NCBI GenBank assembly: GCA_027487575.1 | Contig: JAIYDJ010000120.1 | Location: 1-64,000, forward strand | Direction: 5' to 3' | DNA: 64,000 bases | DNA from: Rhodobacter sp. | Lineage (GTDB): Bacteria > Pseudomonadota > Alphaproteobacteria > Rhodobacterales > Rhodobacteraceae | Shown here: in pieces, positions 1-7,470 of the stretch | How the letters are laid out: each line of letters begins with the position of its first letter | How positions within the stretch are numbered: the first letter of the stretch is position 1 | The notes under the pieces: model-generated | Told to the model about the DNA's origin: nothing | What the model saw: only the letters and a program-made list of their open reading frames with translations | Databases searched by the model: none | Program-made: the position numbers and the translations under genes

Positions 1-55
1 CGTGCTCCTTCAGAATGCCGATGATCTGGTCTTCGGTGAACCTGCTGCGCTTCAT
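1..55 (-). mobile_element. IS3-family transposase OrfA, N-terminal fragment cut by the window edge
   Basis: Reading leftwards from the ATG at 55, the 18 visible codons give MKRSRFTEDQIIGILKEH, the typical first residues of the helix-turn-helix OrfA subunit of IS3-family transposases. The rest lies outside the window, so intactness of the element and the identity of OrfB cannot be judged. The IS end probably lies between 56 and about 110, but I could not define the terminal inverted repeat. It is the first sign that the left flank is mobile DNA. Confidence 0.75.
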
Positions 56-97
56 CTCTGGTCCTTTCGGTTGGGCCAGAGTCTATCTCAAACTGGA

Positions 98-301
98 TTA
101 GGCCGAGGGGGCAACGTCATCGGGCATCCCGGCGCGGTAGGTCTTGAATGCCCCATGCACCCAGTGCTCAGGAACGGTGATCGGGTCTGACTTCCCTGCT
201 CCCGGCCCTTCGACCAGGACGCGCAGGGCGTTCACCCCGGCTAGCTTCCGCTCCCTGCCATCCAGCCAGTCATCGGGCGTAAGCTCAGCGAACATCTGCA
301 T
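98..301 (-). CDS. small hypothetical protein next to the IS
   Basis: A 67-residue ORF starting MQMFAELTPDDWLDG. The start was chosen because GGAGG lies about 7 bases upstream of this ATG, whereas the longer in-frame start at 397 has no ribosome site. There are no membrane segments, cysteine motifs or recognisable domain. It ends APSA-stop only about 40 bases before the transposase start, so its C-terminus may have been altered by the IS insertion. Function unknown. Confidence 0.4.
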   Translation of the reverse strand: MQMFAELTPDDWLDGRERKLAGVNALRVLVEGPGAGKSDPITVPEHWVHGAFKTYRAGMPDDVAPSA

Positions 302-537
302 GGTTGCCTCCAGCGTCAATGAGAACTTAACAGGAACATTGCCAAGACCGCGTGGATGTGGCAAGATGTTAACGTGGTCGCGCCTGCACTTGTCCACAGG
401 GAATTGGCCAGGAATATGCTGTCTATGGCGGATTGACGCATTGAGAACGTGCGGGCATCTTCGCCCATATGAACCTCACCTCGCTTATCTGCGCCGAAAA
501 GGCGGTTACTTACCACGGTAAATGGAAAGACGGGGAA

Positions 538-951
538 ATGCCTCGGTCTGCATTTCCGTTATCGAGAGTGAAATCAAAGGCGTACAAGCTAGGGAACCGA
601 AGGTGGAGGGTTCTATGTTTTGATGCTGCAGGTCAGAAGTGTAGGTTGTTGATAAACTACAGCAGCGCACTCGGTCAGTATCAAGCCATGCTTGGTATCG
701 ATCATAGTGGAGATACGAAGGTCGTGGCACGGTTAGAGCGGCACCCGACACACGGAGGATGGCACGCACACGTTGCATGCGACACCGATACAGTTGCATC
801 GGGCATAAAGGGCGGGCAGACGGTGAAAAAGCTCTCCGGGAATTGTGGGATCTATAAACGTTCGGTACCGGCGAGCGATGAAGAAGCTTTCAACATGGCT
901 GTCGATTTCTTCAAGCTTCACCTCACGGGCGCTGGAGGTTTTCTCCAATGA
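538..951 (+). CDS. hypothetical protein, first gene of a two-gene unit with a DUF1828-like protein
   Basis: This 137-residue ORF (160 residues if the ATG at 469 is used) is placed at 538 because GGAAAG and GGGG precede that ATG and nothing like a ribosome site precedes 469. The middle is rich in His and Asp (RLERHPTHGGWHAH, residues about 76-89) and the tail looks helical. Its TGA overlaps the ATG of the next gene as ATGA, so the two are translationally coupled. I do not recognise the family with certainty. Coupling to a DUF1828-type protein in mobile DNA suggests a toxin-antitoxin or defence pair, but that is inference. Base composition is AT-richer than the chromosome. Confidence 0.55.
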   Translation: MPRSAFPLSRVKSKAYKLGNRRWRVLCFDAAGQKCRLLINYSSALGQYQAMLGIDHSGDTKVVARLERHPTHGGWHAHVACDTDTVASGIKGGQTVKKLSGNCGIYKRSVPASDEEAFNMAVDFFKLHLTGAGGFLQ

Positions 952-1733
952 AGAAAGAGCTGTGTGAGGCGTTTTGCCAGGGGTTAGAAGTTGTCAAAGT
1001 GCCGATCGGCCTTGCCGTTGGCACGAACTTCAAGACGGAGTATGGCGATAACATTTCGTTTTACATTTGCGGCCCTGACCAATCAGACTTCTACGTCATC
1101 CAAGACGACGGAACTACTGTTACCTTGATCGAAGCCAGTGGGGCAGACCTGTCAATTGCCACAAGAGCAGAGGCTTTCGCTAGCCTACTTGACGAGTATG
1201 GCGCTGAGTACGACACGACTACCTTTGAATTGAAATCTAAGCCCTTGACCCGTAACCAAGTAGCCCCGGCAGCTATCCAGTTTGTTGCTCTTCTGCTGAG
1301 GGTTCAAGACTTAGCATTGACCTCTACTGAACGCGTTCAGTCAACTTGGGTAGAGGAAGCAACGGCTATGCTTGAGCGGGCAGTTGAAGGAACAGCTACA
1401 ATCCAGTTCAAAGCTCCGGTTTTCGCTGACTTAGACGAGTTCCCAGCCGATGTTGTTCTGCGCGGAAACGATAGGAAGCCCGTTGCTTTGTTCTTTGGTG
1501 TTACAGATACCAAAGTGTATGAGGCTTTACTATTGCAATCATACGCAAAGTATCAGATGCAACGCGAGTGCCATGTGGTAGTTCTGCTAGAAACTGATGG
1601 CTCAGTAACAAAGAAGGCTCGACAGCGGGCCGATAACCATTTGATTGTTCCCCGTTTCAAGGGCAGCAAGTCTGATGCTATTGGGCGTATAGTCGAGGTA
1701 GCAACTGGTCAGAGGCCAGGGGTCTTTCACTAA
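948..1733 (+). CDS. DUF1828-like protein
   Basis: A 261-residue protein. The N-terminal part (about 1-95, FYVIQDDGTTVTLIEASGA) resembles DUF1828, and the C-terminal part (about 130-255) resembles the DUF1829-type region that follows it in related proteins. There are no membrane segments. It starts inside the stop of the preceding gene (ATGA overlap). DUF1828 proteins are common in phages and mobile elements; their biochemical role is not established. The family call rests on overall pattern only. Codon use (AGA, CTA, TTA codons) differs from the high-GC backbone and fits horizontal origin. Confidence 0.6.
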   Translation: MKKELCEAFCQGLEVVKVPIGLAVGTNFKTEYGDNISFYICGPDQSDFYVIQDDGTTVTLIEASGADLSIATRAEAFASLLDEYGAEYDTTTFELKSKPLTRNQVAPAAIQFVALLLRVQDLALTSTERVQSTWVEEATAMLERAVEGTATIQFKAPVFADLDEFPADVVLRGNDRKPVALFFGVTDTKVYEALLLQSYAKYQMQRECHVVVLLETDGSVTKKARQRADNHLIVPRFKGSKSDAIGRIVEVATGQRPGVFH

Positions 1734-1958
1734 CTGGTTATCCCCACCCATTTCGTCGGTCCCGCCGTAATGGTTTAGTAGTTGATACGGCTAGGTGTGG
1801 ACAACCGGATTCGACTCCTTTTGTTAGTTGAGTATACTTGAGCTACCTCTAACAGGGGTGGCCAGTAATACAAATACCAAAACAAATACTGGAACCTCCT
1901 TTGTGGTCGGTATCCGAGCTTGTCTCGGTTACTGGCCAGAGTGGAGGTTTTATCATTA
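1734..1958 (+). other. intergenic stretch before the phage-like replication gene
   Basis: About 225 AT-rich bases separate the DUF1828-like gene from the replication-type gene. ACTGGCCAGAG at 1931-1941 resembles GTGGCCAGTAA at 1858-1868 in inverted orientation, which could form a long-range stem. I see no gene here; a leader or promoter for the next operon is likely. Confidence 0.3.
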
Positions 1959-2711
1959 ATGAACAAGGGTATGGGAGCACAGAAGTGGTATAAGTTCTAT
2001 GGACAGGAGTATTTGTCTGACCCGAAGATAGAAAGGCTCTCGCCTACAGAGCGGTCATGCTGGGTTACCCTTCTCTGCATGGCTAGTTTGACAGAAGGGA
2101 AGATTAGATTTTTGACGGTCCAGACGCTACTGACACGTTCAGGCGTACAGTTTGATCCGTACCACCCAGAAGAGTGGGAGCAGTGTCTCGGCGTACTTCA
2201 AAAGTTTGAAGAGCTTGAGATGATCACCTGCCACGAGAACGGAGACATCACTCTTAGTAACTGGGAAAAACGGCAGGAGACAAACCTGACAGACGCAGAA
2301 AGAGCCAAGAGTTATAGGGATAGAAAGAAGGAGCGTCACGATAACGTCACGGAGCAAGTGACGAAGGTCACCCAAGATAAGAGTAGAGTAGATAAGAGTA
2401 GAGTAGATAAGAAAGATAAGTACGGTGTTTTAAAGAATGTACTTCTCAGCGAGGACGAGCACACCAAGCTTAAAGAAAGATACGGAAACATAGCTGTCTC
2501 AAAACTCGTAGATCAGCTGTCTACCTACATGGAAAGCAAGGGGCAGAAGTACAAAGACCACTATGCCACCATCCTAAACTGGGCAAAGCGTAAGGAGCTC
2601 GAAGAACTCAAGCCGGTTGCACCGCCAGTAGTCGAGGTTGTGTTTACCCCGGAGCAGGTAGCTGCGAACTTGGCGAGGGCCGCGAAAGTGAAGGAAGTAC
2701 TAAGAAGATAA
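1959..2711 (+). CDS. phage/plasmid-type replisome organizer-like protein
   Basis: The start is placed at the ATG of MNKGMGAQKWYKFYG (250 residues); the ORF is open from 1920 but the extra residues look non-coding, and the next ATG (GAQKW) is also possible. The N-terminal 100 residues (GQEYLSDPKIERLSPTERSC) resemble the winged-helix domain of phage replisome organizers. A charged Lys/Arg/Asp-rich linker follows, containing a small duplication (DKSRVDKSRVDKKDK), and the C-terminal part (VLLSEDEHTKLKERYG) resembles the tail of phage and plasmid replication proteins. It probably recruits helicase or primase at an element origin. Composition is much lower in GC than the chromosome. Gene order with the next ORF suggests one phage-like operon. 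Confidence 0.6.
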   Translation: MNKGMGAQKWYKFYGQEYLSDPKIERLSPTERSCWVTLLCMASLTEGKIRFLTVQTLLTRSGVQFDPYHPEEWEQCLGVLQKFEELEMITCHENGDITLSNWEKRQETNLTDAERAKSYRDRKKERHDNVTEQVTKVTQDKSRVDKSRVDKKDKYGVLKNVLLSEDEHTKLKERYGNIAVSKLVDQLSTYMESKGQKYKDHYATILNWAKRKELEELKPVAPPVVEVVFTPEQVAANLARAAKVKEVLRR

Positions 2712-2721
2712 CCGACAATCT

Positions 2722-3150
2722 ATGAAACTAGAAGACCAAGTTGTCAGCCTAGAGCTGGCGAAAAAGTTGAAGGAGTTGGGGGTTAAGCAGGAGAGCCTGT
2801 TTAAGTGGAACTTAGACAGGATACGGGGGCGTTGGGAGATTAGCCAATACATTATCTCGACCAACTTTGAAGATGAAAAATGTTCCGCCTACAGCGTCGC
2901 AGAGCTGGGGGAGATGTTGCCTCACACTATAAATCTTAAGGGTGATGTAACATGCAGTGAGTGCGATAGCGTGCTAGAAAAGGGTAAAACACATAGCCCA
3001 ATCTTGTCCATATGGAACACTGATCCCCGGCACTGGGGAATTGCCTACCAAGGAACTCATATCGCGCTAACAAAACATGGTGATAACGAAGCCAACGCCC
3101 GCGCGAAGATGCTCGTCTACCTCATTGAGAACAAACTTGTTGCTATATAG
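2722..3150 (+). CDS. phage-type hypothetical protein
   Basis: A 142-residue protein beginning MKLEDQVVSLELAKKLKELG, an opening I recognise from uncharacterised proteins of phages and mobile elements in many phyla. A CSEC motif (about residues 76-79) could bind metal, and the C-terminal third resembles a small helical domain (ALTKHGDNEANARAKMLVYL). It sits 10 bases after the replication-type gene and ends just before a strong terminator, so it is the last gene of that operon. Function unknown. Confidence 0.6.
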   Translation: MKLEDQVVSLELAKKLKELGVKQESLFKWNLDRIRGRWEISQYIISTNFEDEKCSAYSVAELGEMLPHTINLKGDVTCSECDSVLEKGKTHSPILSIWNTDPRHWGIAYQGTHIALTKHGDNEANARAKMLVYLIENKLVAI

Positions 3151-3187
3151 ACAAACACCCCGACACTCTGTACGTCGGGGTGTTTGT
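3151..3187. terminator. strong hairpin terminator between convergent genes
   Basis: ACAAACACCCCGAC (3151-3164) pairs perfectly with GTCGGGGTGTTTGT (3174-3187) around a 9-base loop. The AT-rich outer pairs supply a T-rich exit on either strand, so it can stop the plus-strand phage-like operon and the minus-strand winged-helix operon. Confidence 0.85.
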
Positions 3188-3202
3188 ATATTCGCTAGCA
3201 CC

Positions 3203-3286
3203 TCACAGCACTTGGACGATGGCGACGATCAACGCGGCCACTGTGAGAGCCAAAGTAACGTAGCGGTATGTTTCTTCGCTCATCAT
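3203..3286 (-). CDS. 27-residue single-span membrane peptide
   Basis: Reading leftwards from the ATG at 3286 gives MMSEETYRYVTLALTVAALI followed by VAIVQVL and TGA. About 18 hydrophobic residues form one membrane span. The ATG overlaps the TGA of the upstream winged-helix gene as ATGA, the arrangement of a translationally coupled gene. Peptides of this kind are found in phage holin/lysis cassettes, type I toxins and membrane regulators; nothing here decides between them. Too short for routine gene callers. Confidence 0.5.
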   Translation of the reverse strand: MMSEETYRYVTLALTVAALIVAIVQVL

Positions 3287-3804
3287 GCTGCCTCCACCTT
3301 CTTCGAAGTAGGCTTCTTCTTCGGCGCTACGTTGTGCGCTTTCCACACTGCCTTCTTCCCTTCAGCTTTCAGCTTGGCCGTCTCCTCGGCAATCTCAGTA
3401 AGGCGCTCAACGAGGCCACTCAGATCATAGGCGTTGGACGTCCGCCCGTTGTTGTTCGGCAGGTACCGATCCTTGCGATTAATAAGCCCCATCTTTTCCA
3501 TCTTGGCCGTTGACCGCTGTACGGTCTTCTCGCTGACGTCCAAGCGTTCAGCGATGGTGCGTTTGGAGGGCCACGGCAGGTCATCCGCCTTCCACCAGTG
3601 CTCCATGATGTGCAGGAGCACTGCCAGATCGTTAGCATTGATACCGAGCCGACGCTGGCCTTGAAGCATGACTGACGGCACGACCGTAAAGCGTTGGCCC
3701 ATCGTCACCTTCCCCCACTTCTCTTCGAGAGTGGTCGCGTTGTCTGTCTTCTTCGGAGCAGCTTCCGATGATGTAGCTTGCGTTTCCGCTTTCAAGTCGT
3801 CCAT
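3283..3804 (-). CDS. winged helix-turn-helix protein (HTH_36 type)
   Basis: 173 residues from the ATG of MDDLKAETQ, chosen because AAGGAG lies 5 bases upstream; a start at 3846 lacks such a site. Residues about 35-125 form a replication-initiator-like winged helix (NDLAVLLHIMEHWW, SKRTIAERLDVSEKTVQR, MGLINRKDRY). The C-terminus is a Lys/Ala-rich tail that could contact DNA. Proteins like this occur near integrases and replication loci of alphaproteobacterial elements. It is coupled to a 27-residue membrane peptide gene. Repeated TATGGACAT boxes lie about 80-110 bases upstream of the start and may be its operator. Confidence 0.65.
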   Translation of the reverse strand: MDDLKAETQATSSEAAPKKTDNATTLEEKWGKVTMGQRFTVVPSVMLQGQRRLGINANDLAVLLHIMEHWWKADDLPWPSKRTIAERLDVSEKTVQRSTAKMEKMGLINRKDRYLPNNNGRTSNAYDLSGLVERLTEIAEETAKLKAEGKKAVWKAHNVAPKKKPTSKKVEAA

Positions 3805-3881
3805 GGCATCTCCTTTTTCGTTGCCTGTGAGGAGGAGATGGCCCATAGTACCAACAATAAAAGGGATGCGACCAGCCGTCC

Positions 3882-3913
3882 TATGGACATAGATGGCTAC
3901 TAGGTATGGACAT
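3882..3913. promoter_or_regulatory. repeated TATGGACAT boxes upstream of the winged-helix gene
   Basis: TATGGACAT occurs at 3882-3890 and again at 3905-3913, 23 bases apart. The first copy lies inside an imperfect palindrome CTATG-GA-CATAG (3881-3892). This spacing is typical of a paired operator on one DNA face. The divergent stretch 3805-4118 otherwise holds no gene that I can support. Confidence 0.35.
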
Positions 3914-4118
3914 GCAAGTCCCTAGACCCTCTAGTCGGGGGTGTCCACTAAAGTAGATGCCTCGTCGTTCTAACAGGATGCATTGTCGTCAGGACGCCAT
4001 TACGCAGTAAGGCCCTGGACATTGGTGACCATAGGTAATCCGAAAAACTTGTAGTTTCGACGGCCCTCGGTTGGTGTCCCCCAGCTCACGAGGATGGTGG
4101 TGCTACAATGATCTACAT

Positions 4119-4367
4119 ATGCAATTCAAAATCGGGCAAACAGTAACCCGCCAAGACCCAGGCGGACACCAGACCACGTTCAACATCCAGAGCAGTATGG
4201 ACGTCTAGTACCACACCGACCTTGAAGCTAAGGGTTACCGGTACCAGGACATCAGCACGAAGGTTGACCGGCTGGACTTCGATCTGCCGGAGGTAGTCGC
4301 AACCGAGACCGTGAAGCCACGGGTCCATGTAGCGAGCGAGATGGTTTGCACTGCGTGCGAAGGATAA
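4119..4367 (+). pseudogene. small ORF interrupted by one in-frame TAG
   Basis: From ATG 4119 the frame gives MQFKIGQTVTRQDPGG and runs to DV at codon 29, where codon 30 is TAG (4206-4208). It then continues open as YHTDLEAKGYRYQDI to a TAA at 4365-4367, ending VCTACEG. The two halves read like one 82-residue protein with a C-terminal CxxC. TAG is used as a normal stop by the nearby gene ending at 3150, so recoding is unlikely. A point-mutated gene or a sequencing error is the simplest reading. Function unknown. Confidence 0.35.
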
Positions 4368-4431
4368 GAGACTAAAAAGCGACTAGTAACGAAAAAGAGG
4401 TCAGCGTTCTTGCGCTAACCCCTTGTTTTTA

Positions 4432-4449
4432 TTGGCTCCGGCGGTAGGG
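4432..4449 (+). repeat. distal attachment site (att copy of the tRNA-Asn 3' end)
   Basis: TTGGCTCCGGCGGTAGGG here is identical, in the same orientation, to 34132-34149, which covers the last 17 bases of tRNA-Asn. A direct repeat of a tRNA 3' end with an integrase gene just inside the tRNA-proximal end is the signature of site-specific integration. It marks the left boundary of the island; the next base already differs (C against A). Confidence 0.85.
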
Positions 4450-4517
4450 CGTGGAGCCAAATTCGGCCATTCTGCAAGCATTTGATTCGTAACGGAATTT
4501 GCTGCGGCGAAAGTCGT

Positions 4518-4541
4518 CTGTGATACAGTTCTGTGCAACAG
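4518..4541 (+). promoter_or_regulatory. putative integrase arm-type sites, left end
   Basis: CTGTGATACAG (4518-4528) and CTGTGCAACAG (4531-4541) lie 13 bases apart, about 70-90 bases inside the left att core. The same pair, in the other order but with the same 13-base step, lies inside the right end at 34055-34078. Matching short repeats at both ends, inside the cores, are what arm-type binding sites of a tyrosine integrase look like. Confidence 0.6.
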
Positions 4542-4594
4542 TTGTAGCACAAGGTTGTGGATAGCCTTTTGGACGGCGGGCAGCAAGATGCGGC

Positions 4595-6814
4595 CTACAC
4601 CTGTTGGCCGGAAGCAACCTGTTGCATGCCTTCGACGGTGTGAGTGCCAGTGGCTTGTTCAGGCGAAAGCGCAAGCCGCACCGGACGGTCCGCATCGATC
4701 ACACCTTCGAGGTCTGGCAGAAACCGCCCCACCTCATGCCCCGAAAGATGACCCTGCTCGACAAGCGCCCGGGCAATCTTCGCCACAGCGTCGCGATAGG
4801 GTTCCACCAGTTTCTGGGCCCGAGCGGACTGGGTTTCCAAGCGCTGACTGACATTCCGGCGCTCACCCTCAGACATCGGGCGTGTCTCACCGCCCACGGG
4901 TTCCCAGACCAGACCGTTCAGACCAAGCCCCGCCGCCCTTTCCAACTGCAGGGCGAACGATGTCGCCAGCGCAAGGTCCGAATTCTGATCGCCGCCTGCC
5001 CCGCCGGATGCTTCGCCGAACATGATCACCTCAGCAGCGCGTCCCGCCAGACAATAGGCGATCTGGTCGTCGAAGGATTCGATCGTCCCTTCCCACGCGG
5101 TACGGTAGATCAGAATTTGGCCACCTTGGTCCTTGAACGACATTTCGAAGATCTCTCCGATCCCCAGCAGATGCGCGATTAGAGCGTGCCCGGCCTCGTG
5201 CACGGCGATCCGCCGAGCCAAAGGTGAGTCAGGCACTTTCGCGCCGGAGATAATCGCGATCACGTGGCCCGAAGTGAGCCGCACGCCATCTGTCCGGGCT
5301 CTGGCGCGGGCCAGCCTAATCGCTCCTGCAATGTCGGATGGGGTTTTCCCCCGGGCAGCGCTAACGACGGTAGATAGATCGGGAAGGGAATCGGCGCCGA
5401 GATGATGGCGAAAGATGCGTTCAATCCCCTTGGCATCTGGCAATGGCACTGTAACGTGCATGTCCAGCCGACCCGCGCGAAGGATCGCCGCATCGATATT
5501 CTCGGAATTGTTGGTCGCGGCGATCAGCATAATTCCTTCAGTGTCCGCGACCCCATCCAACTGCGCGAGCATCTCGTTGACGACTTGGCGACGATAGTTC
5601 CGCGCATGACTGTCCGTGTCTTTGCGGTCTCCGATGCTGTCCAATTCGTCGATAAACAAGATACACGGCGCTTTGCTGCGGGCCTCCTCGAAGGTCGCAT
5701 TCATTGCCCGTAACATGTCGCCCAGATGCCCGTTGCTTTGCCACTGCCCCACCGTCGCCGCGATGAACGGCAGACCCGTTGCAGCCGCAATGCATTGCGC
5801 TGCATAGGTTTTGCCTGTGCCCGGCGCGCCGTTCAGGAGCAGGCCATGCGGGACCTCGGACCACGGAAGACTGCCATAGGCGAAAGCCTTCATATCCGCA
5901 ACGATCTGCCGCGCGACCCGGTAGAGAGTCCCCGAACCTTCCAGTTCGGACAGTCGATCCGTTGCCGGACGGAAGGCCACCATCCGTGAGAGAGCTTGGG
6001 CAACACGGAGCGTCGAGGCTTCGCGAAACGCGCTGAAAAGCTGCACTTTGGACAACCTTGACAACCCTTGATCGTCGGGCAGAGACGCCAGCAAGATCTT
6101 ACGGTCAACACGGCCTGTGCGAGAGTGGCTTTTCGTCAAGGCATAGAGCACCGCTTCGCGCGACAGCGGTGGGATCCTGATGGGCTTGGGCAGCACGTCG
6201 CGCAAGGATTTCGGCAGCAGGGCCGGATCGGACAGCATGACGACTAGGGCGGGACGCAGGGCCAGCGCGTCCTCGACCCTCGTCAAAGTAGCTTTCAACG
6301 TCGAGGCCGCGCCATCGCCCCGAGACACCGTAGTGCAATGCACTGCCTGTTCCCGAAGAGACCCCTTCAGGGTTTGCGAAACCAGAATGGGTTTCGGAAC
6401 CAGACCGTTGCGCACGACATCCCCCAAGACGGACAGGTCTGCGGCATCTGCAATCTGCAAAACGGTCACCGCCCCAGTGCGGGTCAGGCCTTCCACCATG
6501 CGTCGGCCGCAAAACGTCTGCGCCATCCGCGCGCACATCAGCGCCAAACATAGATCGACAGGCATGTCGGGCATGGCTTGCCCTGTTGCATCGGCAGCCA
6601 AAAGATCGTCATTTGCAGCCGCCATTGCCTCAGCTTCCTCCGGCGAAAGCGCATCCTCAGCCGAGGTTTTCGCCCAAAGTTCACCGATTTCCGCAGCGAT
6701 CTGCGCGTCCGTTGCCGACTCCACGTGCGGTTTTCCGTTGTCCGTGATCGCATCAAGGATCGAATTGGCGAAACCGTGCCACGCCGGGACCTTAAAAATC
6801 TCTCTTGGTTTCAT
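4595..6814 (-). CDS. soluble AAA+ ATPase fused to an M41 (FtsH-type) metallopeptidase domain
   Basis: 739 residues from the ATG with AAGGA upstream. Residues 1-280 match nothing I know. An AAA+ module follows: Walker A GAPGTGKT (about 329-336), Walker B CILFIDE (about 384-390), then ATNN and an RAGR-type arginine finger region. A peptidase M41 region has the zinc motif HEAGH (about 539-543) and a downstream GGDQNSD that may supply the third ligand. Canonical FtsH has two N-terminal membrane spans; none are visible here, so this is probably a cytosolic ATP-dependent protease with an N-terminal substrate or partner domain. It is the last gene of a leftward set with a 52-residue peptide and a CoiA-like nuclease, close to the island end. 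A defence or element-maintenance role is possible but unproven. Confidence 0.8.
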   Translation of the reverse strand: MKPREIFKVPAWHGFANSILDAITDNGKPHVESATDAQIAAEIGELWAKTSAEDALSPEEAEAMAAANDDLLAADATGQAMPDMPVDLCLALMCARMAQTFCGRRMVEGLTRTGAVTVLQIADAADLSVLGDVVRNGLVPKPILVSQTLKGSLREQAVHCTTVSRGDGAASTLKATLTRVEDALALRPALVVMLSDPALLPKSLRDVLPKPIRIPPLSREAVLYALTKSHSRTGRVDRKILLASLPDDQGLSRLSKVQLFSAFREASTLRVAQALSRMVAFRPATDRLSELEGSGTLYRVARQIVADMKAFAYGSLPWSEVPHGLLLNGAPGTGKTYAAQCIAAATGLPFIAATVGQWQSNGHLGDMLRAMNATFEEARSKAPCILFIDELDSIGDRKDTDSHARNYRRQVVNEMLAQLDGVADTEGIMLIAATNNSENIDAAILRAGRLDMHVTVPLPDAKGIERIFRHHLGADSLPDLSTVVSAARGKTPSDIAGAIRLARARARTDGVRLTSGHVIAIISGAKVPDSPLARRIAVHEAGHALIAHLLGIGEIFEMSFKDQGGQILIYRTAWEGTIESFDDQIAYCLAGRAAEVIMFGEASGGAGGDQNSDLALATSFALQLERAAGLGLNGLVWEPVGGETRPMSEGERRNVSQRLETQSARAQKLVEPYRDAVAKIARALVEQGHLSGHEVGRFLPDLEGVIDADRPVRLALSPEQATGTHTVEGMQQVASGQQV

Positions 6815-6842
6815 GTTGTTATCCTTGCTTTGTGGGATGGTT

Positions 6843-7001
6843 TCAGCGACCGCGTGTAAACGGCGGGCGCGGCAGCGAAATCGGGCGGCGTGGGCGGCGC
6901 GAGAACATCGCGTCGAACTGAAACGCCAGAACGGCATCGCGGTGGGCGCGCAATGTCGGGTCGTTTGCGGTGCCGGGTTCCTGGGGGAAATAGGTGCGCA
7001 T
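6843..7001 (-). CDS. 52-residue basic peptide between the protease and nuclease genes
   Basis: ATG at 7001 preceded by GAAAGGA with 7-base spacing. It encodes MRTYFPQEPGTANDP and ends in an Arg/Pro-rich tail (RRPRRPISLPRPP). It lies 28 bases upstream of the AAA+/M41 gene on the same strand. The strong ribosome site argues that it is translated. The proline/arginine tail could be a protease adaptor or substrate tag; function unknown. Confidence 0.5.
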   Translation of the reverse strand: MRTYFPQEPGTANDPTLRAHRDAVLAFQFDAMFSRRPRRPISLPRPPFTRGR

Positions 7002-7072
7002 ATCGTAGTCCTTTCAGGAGTTGGGTTGATCTTGGTCGGTAGAAGGCTGGGCGCCGTCCTGCGTGGTTGCGG

Positions 7073-7470
7073 TCAGGAAAGCTGAAGTTGGTCGGCAAGG
7101 CCCGGGAACAGACGGCGCAAGACCGGCTGCCAAACCTGGGTTAACACGGCCCGCTGATCGTCGGTTGAGGCGTCAAGGGCACGTTGAAGAACCGATGGGG
7201 TCTTCGGGCCGAGGCGGTGCACTGAGGCTGCCGCCTCTGGCAACTGCATGGCCACTTTCAGCACATGGGCCCAGCGATACCGGCGATCGCTGTAGTCGAT
7301 GTTCAGCGCGCCGTTGATCACCGCGCCGACGGCTGTCGGTGGATAGGCGCTGCCATCGGAAACCTTGCCGTTGAAGAGGGTGACCAGAGCACCGATGAGG
7401 GGGAGGATCCCGGAAGCCGTCAGATCCGCAGCACTGGTCGCCGCTTTCGAACAAACACGGGCGTTTAGCA
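7073..7470 (-). pseudogene. C-terminal part of the CoiA-like protein, out of frame
   Basis: This frame is open from about 7500 to the stop at 7073 and reads like protein (KFADLLNAR, ILPLIGALVTLFNGKV, INGALNIDYSDRRYRW), yet no ATG, GTG or TTG start stands at its head; the first ATG-like start lies well inside the conserved stretch. It follows directly, in another frame, the end of the CoiA-like ORF at 7465. The simplest reading is one longer protein of about 420 residues split by an indel near 7465-7490. If instead it is a separate gene, its start must be non-standard. Confidence 0.5.

Noticed and set aside
4119-4367. Recoding of TAG as a sense codon (amber-recoding phage)
   Set aside because: The adjacent phage-like gene ending at 3150 uses TAG as its stop, so general recoding is not supported.
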